64,000 nucleotides of DNA from Telopea speciosissima (Eukaryota; Streptophyta; Magnoliopsida; Proteales; Proteaceae), in contig NC_057924.1 in assembly GCF_018873765.1 (NCBI RefSeq), positions 4,898,001 to 4,962,000 on the forward strand, written 5' to 3'. Numbering within the stretch: the stretch's first letter is position 1; every line of letters begins with the position of its first letter. A program made the position numbers and the translations under genes. Below, one piece after another: positions 12,459 to 24,900 of this stretch. The notes beneath the pieces are model-generated. The model ran no database searches and was not told the origin of the DNA. It saw only the letters and a list, made by a program, of their open reading frames with translations.

Positions 12459-15149
12459 TGAGATTTGGGATACAGGGTCACTTAAGAGAGCGATGAGAAT
12501 AATGGGATTGTGATATATGGGCTCAAAGAGGGTTTTTGGTCCCAGATGTGATGTTTTTGGTCCTCATAATTAAATAGATGGTACGTGTGTGAGATCCTGG
12601 TGGTTAAATGTAGAGATGTAAATGGATAATCGAAATTTCGAATCCGATTTGTATCTCTATCCATTTAGGGATATCCGTATTTGTTTAGAGATATCCGGAA
12701 AAAAAATCGAATACTTTGACAAAAATTTATCCGGAAAATTTTTTTTCCGAATACTTAATAATAAAAAATAAAATAAATAATGATCTTGAGGGTTTTTGAA
12801 GATTCAATAAGTTCTAAAATACGAGGAAAAAAGAATCATGATCTGAGATATTGACCTAGGAAGTAGGAAGTGATGTTTCTCTTTTTTGCCCTTTCAGAAG
12901 TCATAGTTACTAAATTCAAATTTGGGAATTATTCGAAATAATTCATTTTGTTAATTTAAAAATCCTATCAAAAAAAATATATATATAGGAACAAAAATAA
13001 AATTCGGATTCAAGAATAATTTTAATTTTAGAAAAAAATAATTCAGACCTTACTTTTAATATTTGTAATACTTGTATCATATTATCAACCAATTATCATA
13101 TATGCACAATATATAAGTGATATAAAAATTAAAATAATATTTATTTCATTCATCAAAAAGCATAACACAGATTAAAAATCATAACTATTCGGATTTACGT
13201 ATAAGGATCTCAAGTTAAACTTTACGATGATTTGTACACAGGAGTTGGGGATTGAAACATCCACTTGCAGTTCTATTTCAGTTGCATGCTAGGTTCCCTT
13301 CCCAACCTTTCCAATAACCAAGAGGATCTTTATTCATCATTTTAATACATTATTTTGATCAAATTACAAAATACTTTCTTCCTCCTTTTCTCACAAGGAT
13401 CAAGATAGTATGTTTTAATTTTATTTGATAGTGTAATATTTACCCACCCAATATGCCATGTGGCAAAAAAATAGATACATGGCATGAAATAAGTACCTTT
13501 GTCATTTATTGGATCATTTTATTTTTAATTCATATCATCTCAACACTCCACTACCTACTCAAAAGTAGAATGGTTGTGCATAATATAATATTAATAATAA
13601 TATTGAAATATTTCTCTCATTATAATATTATATTAACCGTAAATTATAATCAAATGAAAATAAGGTGAAAAGGTTCCCTCCAAAGAAACATAAACTTTGA
13701 TTTTCAAACTTTTAAATCTTCCATGGGTCCTCACCTTTTCTTGCCAAGATGGAGTTTTGACTTTTGATTTTGTTTACATTAGAGTTTGTCAGCCATTTTG
13801 TTTTGTTTATATTAATAATGGTCGAAATAGTATAGTAATTGGGTAATGTAGTTTTGAATCTCAACGAAGAGACTTTTTTAGGTATTTTTTTTTATAATGA
13901 TCGAATAATTCGCATATAATTCGGTTCAACCTAATTTATCGCAAATTGTAAAAATTCTCTAAATATCATGACTTTTTCGAGTCTTTGAATCTGATTCAGA
14001 TTTGGACAAATAATTTGTATAATTTGTATTTACTAAATTATTCGTGAATAATTCAGTGAATTAAACAATTATGTTTCAAGTCCCTCTCAATTTTTAGAAG
14101 AAAGCCATTCAAATTATCATTCTTTTTTTTCCCTTCTCTTTCTCCTACGTACTGGGAATATTATCACCTCCAATTTGTTGATCGGTGCAGTTCCTCAGTT
14201 CCTCTAATAGGGGGATGGTGGACCCCACCCGGGCAGAGTGTTTGGGCATGGGTAGAGAGGTCATTTCAGCCCCCCCCCCCTTTGTTAGAGGAACTGGGGA
14301 CTGGGCCGGGCAACCAACTGGAGGTGATAAAGATCCTACGTACTGAAGTTAGATCAGCGCTAGTACACGTGATGATGCATCTTCCACATGACAATTACAA
14401 ACACTCCCCTACATTTATCAATATTAGTCAAATTCTCCTACAATAATTTTTTTGATTCCCCTAAAATAGTAAACTTGAAAATTTACTTAATTGAAGATCA
14501 ATATGAGAAGAAGGTTGGAAGTTGTTCTTGGATTAAGAGAGAAGTTCAAACTCTGATTCCAACTCACTCGAACACTTATGATTTCAAATTCACTCTTTCT
14601 AATTCACTAAAGCCAAAAGTTTATCAAAGAATAAAAAAGATTTAAGAAAAAGTTTATCTTTCAACGTGAGAGGACTTACATTTATAAATTTAGAAATGAC
14701 TACACAACTCTAAACACCTCGTAGGTTCATATTGCCATAGTCACAGTCCTTTACTAATTGCATCATCCCTATATGGACCTTTATCTGTTATGGTTCCCTG
14801 TCCGATACAGTTCCTACAATTCTCTAACAAGGGGGAAGGCAAAATGATCATTCCACCCCCTGACCGAACACTCTGCCCGGGTGGAGTTCACACCGCTCTT
14901 TTTCTCTGTTCTTCTAGATACTTCATAAAAATTAATCCTTTATTTTATTATAGATTTGCCTAAGCTATTCTAGATTTGCCTAAGCTATTCTAGATTTATG
15001 ATTGCTTGCACTTCATTACAATACTTAATTCTTCATCTTTCTCTCCATTCTTCTAGAAACCTAAAGAAAAACCCTTTATTTTAATGTTGAAAAGGTCATT
15101 ACATTCGTTCGCCTCTTGGGATCAAATCCTGCGGTCCTGCCTCTACTTC
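12459..15149. other. AT-rich intergenic region upstream of CslH-A
   Basis: No gene seen. 12.48-12.60 kb shares blocks with the CslH-B upstream flank near 27.60-27.70 kb ('gatgtttttggtc'), so it probably includes promoter sequence. From 12.61 kb a 'gatgtaaatggat..ccgaat' stretch resembles the hAT MITE family. 13.0-14.1 kb is very AT-rich. 14165-14335 holds a foldback ('atcacctccaa' to 'ttggaggtgat') with a C-run. A related half copy lies at 14790-14900 and a fuller one at 36.18-36.33 kb. Confidence 0.5.
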
Positions 15150-15884
15150 ATTTTCTGTGGGATAGGGTTTTGCAGTAAATCTCTAATTTTCCAATCCCAA
15201 AGAAGGTGACCAAGCTTATTCAAGTTTGAACTTTGAAGGGTACATGAGTAAATCTTCAAAATTTGACCTTTAGGACCCACACGCATTAAAAAGTAAATGA
15301 AGAGTAATGCCAAAGTGGCAGACTTGTACAAGATTGATGAGGGGATCCCATAAATTCCTCTCCGGAAAAGCCCTTTTAGAAATAGCAAGAAGCTCACCAC
15401 TAACCATGAACAACAAATTATCTCTCCAATTCCCGGCCCGGCCCGGCCTGGCCATCACGAACCATCTGAAGAGGTTGAACCCACATCCCAGTCATTGCAA
15501 GTGCAGCAGTTTTTTTTTGGTAACTGCAAGTGCAGCAATTAGGTGAACCAATAAGAGGGTTGTGACCGATACAAAGATTGGCGATTCATCGAAAATAAAC
15601 CGACCATTATCGGAATCTATACCACCAATACCGACAGCAGTTAGGTGAACCAATTTGTTTTGGTCTTTCCCTGTTACTTCGAAGACAGTCTCTGATATCC
15701 CTAACAACTTTAGAATGACAGCCAATAGCCCAAACAACCACGCAGTAGACGATTGTATCCTTGCCATTTTCTGGTTGTTCCACCATGCTCGGACCGGTAA
15801 GCCGCATCCGAGGTAATCTGATAGGGTACTAAGGTTGTAAACCATGAAAACAGAACTAACAACAAAAAAAGCCGGTTCGGAGAC
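15150..15884 (-). pseudogene. Orphan CslH terminal exon (exon 8 relic)
   Basis: This is homologous to the last exon of CslH-A and CslH-B, beginning at an intact acceptor (tgcag, first exon base 15884) with [13 protein letters not shown] and keeping [10 protein letters not shown] and [12 protein letters not shown]. The reading frame is destroyed by a T-run insertion near 15510-15530, flanked by duplicated 'gcaagtgcagca'. An extra 'cagttaggtgaaccaa' block is inserted near 15640 and is a copy of sequence at about 15540. The normal stop codon is lost. No exons 1-7 are present between it and CslH-B, so it is an isolated tail of a third copy or a partial duplication. The 3' flank is shared with both intact genes. 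Confidence 0.85.
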
Positions 15885-15915
15885 CTGCATATCAAGTTAA
15901 TTAAGATTTAAGAAA

Positions 15916-16085
15916 TGGATCCAGATCCTCTATGGCACGCTGTCCTTAGTGGCCTGTGCGGTGTAGACTGCCTTATCCCTACCCAAATGTCTTGTCCGAA
16001 TGAAAGTAAGGCAATCATTGCACACGTGGTTCAATCTACGCCGCACAAGTTGCTACGGACAGCTACACCGTAGACGATTTGAATT
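15916..16085. mobile_element. F2 MITE beside the orphan exon, 9-bp TSD
   Basis: Foldback ends are 'tggatccagatcctctatgg' and 'ccgtagacgatttgaatt'. Flanks TTTAAGAAA (15907-15915) and GTTAAGAAA (16086-16094) match at 8 of 9 positions. The same intron position in CslH-A (about 5785-5800) and CslH-B (about 19545-19560) reads through without the element, giving two empty sites. Confidence 0.78.
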
Positions 16086-16724
16086 GTTAAGAAACTATCT
16101 AGGCATGTAATTAGTGAACTTATATAAAATTTTATTAAATCGTCTTTAACTCTTTTAAGTTTTGGTTTCAGTGAGACTAATAGAAGAGACCGAGTTTTCG
16201 TCAAACCATAGTCACATATGGTCATCATTGCACTTGATTGGATGGATGGAACGGTGAATGGCATTTTGGACCTCCAACATATAAAGAGAAGTAAATGATC
16301 TTAGAATTGTGGGTAAATCTTTCATCGTGTCATAAAGGAAGATTTTAACTTACAAAGATTTTTGGATGAAACCACGATCCACCACTAAATTTGCTGGTGG
16401 AGGAGAAAGCCACGATTGATTTATGTGTTTGTCTCTTTCTCCTCAAATTCTAAAAAGAAAGTTTAGAATTTTTTCTTCTCAAAACAAGTGGGACCAATGA
16501 GCACATGAGACACACTTCTGTCAACTCATAAAACCTTCTCCCCACAGCTTATGTATGAGTATTGAGAGTGCATTAATTTTTGGATCAGGTCGGTCCCCAC
16601 ATGGGGTCAAATCTGGATCTGGAACCTTCTTGGGTGTGGGCTCTACACACCGTAGGTGGGTCCTTTTGTCCCGGCTGGATGGGGACTTGTTCTGGACTCA
16701 GGTACGTACGCTATGGGATAGGTT

Positions 16725-17075
16725 AGGGATATAAATGAATTGTCAAAAGTCATTTTCATATATGTGTCTGTATCCATTTAGTATTATCTGAATCCGTCCA
16801 AAAGCTAAACGGATGTGGATACGGATAGACTATAACTATTCAAAAAGCTATATTATATGTAAATGGTTAAAACATCCGATCTATATCCATGTTCGTATCC
16901 ATTTAGCACTATCCGAATCCGTCTGAAAGCTAATCGGATGCGGATGCGAATATAGCACTATCCGAGCTGAATATGCCCAAACACATGGGTTTGCCATTCA
17001 GGGAGCAAGGTGGTCATTTTACCTACCCCATGTGTCTGGGCGCAGCCTGCACCTCCAACACAGAGAAAGTCTGGC
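16725..17075. repeat. Degenerate hAT MITE followed by an F3 fragment
   Basis: 16729-16970 resembles the 393-662 element ('gttagggatataaatg', 'gcggatgcg', 'ctatccgagc'). It is interrupted or abutted at about 16975 by an 'acacatggg..ccccatgtgtctgg' foldback of the F3 type. Boundaries are unclear. Confidence 0.5.
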
Positions 17076-17103
17076 CTTTATCATTATCTTCTTTTTGGGA
17101 AAT

Positions 17104-17224
17104 AGAATGTTACTTGGTCGTGCGCCTTGTGTGGCTCCATGCCTGGACATTTTCAAGTGGTCAAGGGGCCTTGTGTGTGTAGATGTGGGAGCCACACAAG
17201 GCACACAACCAGGTAGCATTCTAT
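17104..17224. repeat. Long hairpin (MITE family F5)
   Basis: 'gaatgttacttggtcgtgcg' through 'ccttgtgtggctcc' pairs with 'ggagccacacaaggc' through 'aaccaggtagcattc', giving arms of roughly 40 bp. Related sequences occur at 9.4, 17.3-17.45, 23.5, 23.7 and 60.66 kb. No coding sequence. Confidence 0.65.
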
Positions 17225-17554
17225 CCCCTTATTTTTGTTTTTGTTTTTTGGGAGTGGGACAGGAAGGGAGGAGGGAGGAGGGAGGGAAGAACACTACCTA
17301 GTTGCGTGGCTCCTATACATGCTTAGACACCGGAGTGCGTGAAATTACCGCCCAACCGTTTTTGAAATAAAAAGTCTCACCCATGTTGAAACCTGTGTAC
17401 GATCTCATTGCCCCTCGCGTTGGTGCAAACGCTACACAACCAGACACTATATCTTGGCCTATTTTGTGTTGTTAAATAATTGAAAGATGGTGTCAAAACA
17501 GTGGAGGACTTGCAATGTTGTAGAAGATTGGGTCTCCCTATGATCCCCTCTCCT

Positions 17555-18215
17555 CCTAGGCAAATCATTGAGGTAACTTGGAGCAAACCTTCTCATCCTT
17601 GGTTGAAGCTTAATGTTGATTGAAGCTGCCTAGGTAACCCAGGAAGATCTGGTGCGGGCGGCATTCTTCGTGATCACATACGTAATGTGGTGTTCTCCTT
17701 CAAGATCTTCTTGGGAGTCAAAACTATCTTCGAAGCTGAGTTTGCTGGCCTCATGGAGGGATTCCTCAAAGCGAAAGAGTTGAACGTGCCTGCCTTGTGG
17801 ATTGAATTGGATTCTGCATTTGTCATTCTCTTCGTTCAGTCTAGATCAATTCCTTGGTTTGTTCTTCAGGGTTGGATATTTCTTCAACCAGTCTTGTGCT
17901 CTATTCCTTGGAAGATCACACATTGCTCTAAAGAGGCAAATCACATAGCAGACTACTTGGCGAAAGATGCTGTAAAATCAGGGGCTTCAGGGTATTTAGT
18001 CCATTTTCCAAATCATATTGTTGAGGAGTTTGGTTTCGACGCGGTGTCAAGACCGAGGTTTAGATTTGAAAGGTCCAGCTTTGGTTGAGAGCTTTGCTAT
18101 AGGTGGGGCTGGTTCCTCTTTTTCGCTTCTCGCTTGGGAATACCCAGGCTTTGATTTTGTATTTTCTTTTTCTCCTTTCTTTTTATTGAATCCTTTTAGC
18201 AAAAACAAAAAAGAT
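17555..18215 (+). mobile_element. LINE 3' relic: RNase H domain with internal stop
   Basis: Translation shows IIEVTWSKPSHPWLKLNVD, then a TGA in place of the conserved glycine, then SCLGNPGRSGAGG. It continues through EFAG, IELDSA and SKEANHIADYLAKDA to a stop near 18088. This is the RNase H domain of a plant L1-type LINE. It runs into an untranslated tail ending in 'tttagcaaaaacaaaaaag'. The reverse transcriptase is absent, so the element is heavily 5'-truncated and dead. Confidence 0.8.
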
Positions 18216-18479
18216 AAATAATTGAAAGGAGAAGGCTTTCTAATAAAAGAATAATAATGATTAAAATAATTAATGTGAGAGGATGTAGACTCGGAGAACC
18301 CCTTCCATAATTGGGAAAATGTTTCCTATGGGATTGTTTTCAACTCAACTTGAGATTATGACACTGTTCAATTCAACTTCACGGTGTCTATCAAATAAAT
18401 TCGAATTAAGCAATCAATGTGATCCCATAAAAGAAACATGGTTCTTCTATCTCGCTTCCACTCCACTATACATTTGGAT

Positions 18480-18680
18480 TTTTATCCTTTCAAGTGCAGT
18501 GTATTGCCCAGTGCATCTCACTTAAGAATCCAATCGGACACCTAAACACTTGAGAAAATAAAAAGACGCCGGCCATTGCCTATGTTTTAACGGATGGATT
18601 CTCAAGTGAGGTACACTGGACAGTGCCCCACACTTGAGAAGATAAAAATCCGCTACATTGATCATCACATAATAAAAAAA
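18480..18680. repeat. Foldback repeat related to 19.63-19.80 kb
   Basis: Arms contain 'aagtgcagtgtattgcccag' and 'ctggacagtgccccacactt', separated by 'aaaataaaaagacgcc'. The 19.63-19.80 kb sequence ('cattggacggtgcactgcac', 'gtagtgcactgcacttgag') is related. Probably MITE copies with unresolved ends. Confidence 0.45.
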
Positions 18681-18956
18681 TTAAATGTTAATATATCTGA
18701 GATAAAGAAACCAACCCTCTCATTGGGTTATCCAAGAGAAATACATAATATAAATCAAAAGGGAAAGAGAGACGGAGAGAAACAGAGAATGCCATCCATC
18801 CGAAACATGGTCGTTCTAGTCCTGTTGGGATTAAATCCTGCCTTCACTTCACCTGTGTGGGTTAGGTTTTAGCAGTAAATCCTTTCCTATCCCAAAGAAT
18901 GTGACCAGACTTCAAGTTTAAACTTTGAAGGGTAAATGAGTAAATCCTCACAACGT

Positions 18957-21900
18957 TTAACTTTTTGAACCCAGCCGCATTGAGAAGTAAATGAAGAGTA
19001 ATGCCAAAGTGGTCGACTTATACAATATTGTAGAAGGAATCCCATAAATACCTTTCCGGAAAAGCCCTTTTAGAAATGGCAAGAAGCTCAGCACTATCCA
19101 TGTACTACAAATGATCTCTCCGATACCTGGCCCGGGCTGACCATCATAGACCATTTGAAAAGATTGGACCCTCAAACCAGCCATTGCAAGTACAGTTAGG
19201 TGAACCAATAGGAGGGTTGTAGCCGGCACAAAGATTGGCGACTCGTCGAAAGTGAACCGGCCGCTTTCGGAGTCTGTGTCACCACTACCTTCACTTGATG
19301 TGCTTTGGTCTTTCCGTGTTACTTCAAAGACAGTCTCTGATATCCCTAATAGCTTGAGAATGACAGCTAACAGCCCAAACAACCACGCAGTAGACGATTG
19401 TATCCTCGCCATTTTCTGGTTATTCCACCATGCTCGGACCGATAAGCCACATTGTAGGTAATCTGATAGGGTGCTAAGGTTGTAAACCACGAAAAGAGAA
19501 CCGACTACGAAGAAGGCTGGTTCGGAGACCTGCATATCAAGTTTCCAAGATTTAAGAAACTATCTTGTCATGTAATTAGCCAACTTAAATGACATTTTCT
19601 TGTAATTCATATCTTTATATATTCTCTTCCATATATATAAAAGCTACAGCTTTAAAGTGCATTGGACGGTGCACTGCACTTGAGATTTGAATTTTTATCT
19701 TCTCAAGTCCAATGGTTATTGTTGGATACATTTTAAAGCTACACATTAAAGCTGCACTAGGTAGTGCACTGCACTTGAGAGGATGAAAATCCTTTCAAGT
19801 TCAAATTGATTTGTATGTTTCATTGGTATAGTTCATATCTTTATGCTTTTACCAAAAAAAATAGTTCATATCTTTATGCTGTTTTATATTTTTTTTCTGC
19901 GCTTTGGTTTCTATTTTTGTTATGTTATGCCTGTGCTTCTTTATAGTCAGGATGTAAATGGATATCCGAAAATATAAATTCGTTCTACATCTGTATCCGT
20001 TTAGGGACATCCATAGAGATATCCGGAAAAATATTTGAATACTCTGATAAAAATCCGTCCAAAAAAAATCCAAATACTTAATAATAGAAAAATAAATAAA
20101 TAATGATCTTGACGGTTTTTGAAGATTCAACAAGTTCTAGAATATGAGGAAAATAAAATATTGATCAGAGAGATATGGATTGAGAGTAAATTGTATCTCC
20201 TAGGGGGAGTAGGGGTGCAAGTTTGGCCCTAAAGACCCGAACCCACCCTAGCCCGCCCTGTGCCCGGACAGGGTTTGGGTTGAGATACCTTGGCCCTGAG
20301 GGCGGGTTAGGGTTGGGAATTTTTGGCCCTAAGTTAGGGTTGGGCCCGGTTAGGGTTGAGGCCTCAGGCTAAGCCCAACCCAGCCCAACCCTGTCTTCTT
20401 CTTCCTGTTCATTCTTTTTTTTTTGGTTCTTCTTCTTCTTCAGCCTGGCCACCCCATGCATCTCCCTTTCCTAGCCTGCGCAGCCCATGCATCTCTCTTC
20501 ATATCTCCCTCCTCCGCCCCATTATCAGGGCCAATCAGGGTCGGCCTGGCCCGACCCTGAGGGTGGGTCAGGGTTGGATTTTTCTAGCTCTGAGTCAGGT
20601 CTGGGTCGGGCCTAGGCCCAGCTAAGGACACTCAGGGCTTGATTGGGGTTTTAAAAGGTCGGGCCCAACCAGACCCTGTTGCAGCCCTAAGGGGAGGAAG
20701 GTATGGGTTACACAAGACAGACATATAAACGAATGTTTGAAAATCCGAATTCGATCTGCATCCAAATCCGTTTAGAGGTATTCGTATTAGGCCAGAGAAT
20801 ATCCGGATTCGATCACATCTGATCCGTATCCGAGCCGAATCCGATCCATTTACATCCCTAGTTCATAGCCACAGGGTTTTAGTGTGAGGGGTCCTAATCC
20901 TCTCGTTCTTTGGGGGTGGGACACTTCTTGTTCTTTGTATATCTCTTTCCCCTTTTTCTGAATAAATTGATATGAAATAAAAAATAAATAAATAAAACAC
21001 TACTACTACTCCAACTCCTAGTTCTATTTTGAATCTGTGGTGCCTTGGTTACTTATGCAATGATACATACTAATAATACTAGTAAGACTTTGAGGACCGA
21101 GTTATCCTCAAGCCACGGTGAAGGCTCTTTCACCAATGATCATCCTTGCATTTGAATGGGGAATAATGAAGGGCATTTTAGACTTCTAACGTATAAAGAG
21201 AGGGAGTGATGATGACCATATATTCATGGGTGTATCCTTCGGATCGGGCTCCTCTCCTGTGAGTCCAACGCCCAAGGAGACAGTCAACGGCACTAGGCTG
21301 CTGGGTGCACCGGAATGTGTGCCTGTGTGGGGCTCAATGCGCTCAACAACCCAGCGCCGTCAAATGCCTCACTGGGCACTGGGCTCACAGGAGAGGAGCC
21401 GAATCCGTATCCTTCATTGTAGGTGAAGGAAAACTTTTCCTACAAAGATTGTTGGATGAAACCACCAAGACTCATGACTTAATTGGCTAGTAGATGAAAT
21501 TGTATGAATGGCACATAAAATCCATGACAAAAAGCAAAACTTATGGAGAGGGTTCTCTTGGCAAACGGTATACAAAGCATAGGTATGGTGTGCTCCTCTA
21601 TGCCGCTTGCTCAGAGAAACTTCTTCCATTAAATTATTACGTATGTGTTTTTCAATGAGAGTAAGTTTATATTAAATTTTAACCAAAAAAAAAATATTAT
21701 ATTAAATAATTATGTATGTATTTTTTTATAAGAGTGAAAATTTTAATGTAGCATTTTTTTATAAAACGGTTTAAAATCATACAACCATTTAATAAACCAT
21801 TCAATTTTAATTCCATTATATGAAAAACTATTCAATAATTGTTTTTTTTTTATGAAAAAAAAAAAGTTACTCTAAAAAATTTACTGTTATAAGAAAAGAA

Positions 21901-24900
21901 ATAAGTGTTTATTTCTATTTTTTATAACAGTAAATTTTTTAGTCTAACTTTTTTTTGTAAAACCTTTTAAAAATCATATAACCATTTAATAAACCATTCA
22001 ATTTTGATTTCATTATATGAAATCATTTAATAAACGGTTTGATTTTCGTTTCAACACCTTCGAATTGAGAATCGAATCTATTGTACCATTTAACCAGAAC
22101 CCATCCACCGTTTAAATATCCACTTAGTTTCACCCACAAAAAAAAAGGGTTTAAACACTCCTAGGGTTGTCAATCGGTTGGTTCAGGCTGGTTTTGATTT
22201 GGGTTAAGTCAGTTTTGGTGTGGGAATGGTAAAGTCAAAACCAAACCAATAAATAAAGTTCAGTTTCAGCTTGGTTTGATTTCAAGTTGTATCGGTTTGT
22301 TATTGTGGTCGGCTTCGTTTCGCCCAGCTTGGATTCGATTTAACATCAGTATACAAAAAAAACTTTGAAAAATCTTAATTTTTTTTAATGGGTTTCAGGT
22401 TGTTATCGATTTTTTTATCGAGGTAGATCGGTTCTGTTTCGGTTCGAGTTTTTTAGCTGATTTTGGTTTTATTTCAAGTTCTTTCGATTTCCAATGTGAT
22501 TCAGTTTCGATTTTGATTTTGGTTTTGGGATCACAATACCTCAATTCAAAATCTGTCCAATAAGACATCGGTGCAATGCGGTCCAAGCCATTTCGGTTCA
22601 GTTTGGTGTCACTTTTGACACCCCTAGACCCTAAAGACCCCTTTAACGGCGTGCTGCCCATCCCGCCGTGTTGCCCAAACACAGGCACGCACCGCAATGA
22701 TTGCCTTACCCCCGCTCGGACAAGGCGCTCGGACGGTGTAAGGCGGTCGGTGCATGCCACCTTGTATCTACGCAGACGGCAAGATGGGCAGCCCGCACCG
22801 TAGAAGATCGGATCCCCGTATCACATGCTTAAAGTAGCATATTTAGGTAAAAAACATGGGCGGGTAGACTTTATTACCGAGCAGCGCAATGTCAATGATG
22901 AAAAGGTCGCGACTTTGTGGCAATACATAGGGTAGGTACTCTGGTAGGTACACTTTAAGCATTTGTGACCATACAATGAGTAGGTGGACCTGCAAAAAGA
23001 TTCTCTCCAACCATCCAACAAGGTTCCAATCACTTGTTGAATTATAAGTTCGAGTCCAGACATTCTTCAATGACAGTTAACCACTAGAAACTATCTCACA
23101 CCATCCATGGGATATAGGGGCGGGACTACCTCTAGGGTGCATGGTTCTAAGTATTGGTTCGTAGGGCCATATGTATTGGTTTTTTATGTATTGTTTGTTA
23201 TCCGACTCCTCTCCAGGGAAGTCAGCACCCTGGGAGTGCCAAGGGGCATCCAAGGGTTGGACTGTGTTGCACACATCTCACGCATGCCTAGGGATGTGTG
23301 CAGCACAGCCCAACGGCTGGATGCTCCCTGGGCATGCTGGGCTCCCTGGAGGGGAGCTCAATCCATCTATCTCTCTCTTCACCATATGAAAAGACATCTC
23401 TGCCCCCTTGTTTTGAGGATGAGAGAGATAGACACATGGGAGTGCTTGCGTAGGCCACACTCCTAAACAGAAAACTACTTCCCTTATTATTATATGGGAA
23501 AAAGAACGATGTCTGGTCTTGTAGCCCCTAAGCCCAAACACATGAGTGCATGAATCTATCACTACAGCCTTCGTGAAATGAAATATCCCATACATGTATA
23601 TGTCCCTGTGCGCACTTACAAAGGCTACACGACCAGCCAAAAATCTCTTGCCCTTATATAGAAATAAAAAATGGGAGAGAGAGAGAGAGAACGTTGCTTG
23701 GTCGCGTTACCCCTACGCCAGCATGGGACAAATGGGATCGCGTACTAGGCAACCCACATGGGGGCGGGGTAATCATTTCGCCACCGCCCTATGTATGGGT
23801 GTAGGGATTTGCGACCAAGCATCGTTCTTTTTTCCTAAAAAAATTACCTTCGGTAGGAAACTAGTGTTGGTGAGGATGGAGTAAGCTGGTAGTAGACTGT
23901 AGCACAATTCAGGCAAAGAACGTAGAGCCCAACTCAACAGGAAGAGATAGCTCAAGCATTGCCGGAAGTGAAGCTTTGCAATGAAGGAGCCGAGGATAGG
24001 ACTGTTGTTGCTCAATAGAATCTCTAGGAGACCAGTGGACCATCTCTTCATTTGGGTCAATGTTACGGGCCCAGTTGGGGGTGCGCACCCAAGAAATGCA
24101 GATGGGTTCGAGTCAAAATAAATGGACTTCCAGCCCTTTGTATGAATCCTGAGTCCAGTGAGGATGTCTTCTGTTGTGGAGCCATAGAACCACCCCACCT
24201 GTTTACCCCACTGTGTGTTGTACTCATAGTCACAAGCTGCAACTAAGATAGCTGCCTTGACAGATATCGAAAGATCTTTCGGATTGTCCGGATTTTCATT
24301 CATAACAAATAATACCCGACCCGCTGATTCCATAAATTCAAGACATTTTCCAAATTTCGCTTGAAGTGTTTCATAAGGTGATTTTCCTAGCAAAAGAAGA
24401 AAGGATTAACTTAAGGAGAGAGTTTTCATACATGATCATGCATGGTGCACGATTATGCTTTAATTTCATTCATTGGATGGACATGATTGTGTACAATACA
24501 CGGTTCGGACATGATCGTGTACAATACACGGTTCCTCATCCCCATCCAACGGTTGCAAGCACTATCGTGACATGACACTCTGATTGAACTCTGAGTTCAT
24601 TATTTATCTCCCACCTCTTATTGTTCATGGTTTGAAATACCCTTCTCTGGCCAAATAAAAGGGCATGGGATGGATGAAGAGATTCTCTCTTCACCATGGG
24701 TGGAGAGAAACTAGGTCCAAGAAGAAAAAGGCCAAAACTCGAGAGATTTAAACATTTTACCTCAATATGAAGAACTACGTACCATTTATGAAACTTATAT
24801 ATCTTGCTTTAGTTTCTGCTTCATCTGGTGATAGCCCATATATAACTTCCCTTCTATGAAAGCATCCTGTTCCACTATAAAAGGGCCCTTGTATTCCCGC

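Noticed and set aside
14268-14281. C-run at 14.27 kb and G-run at 54.75 kb as possible regulatory structures
   Set aside because: Simple homopolymers within or beside repeats; nothing links them to a gene.
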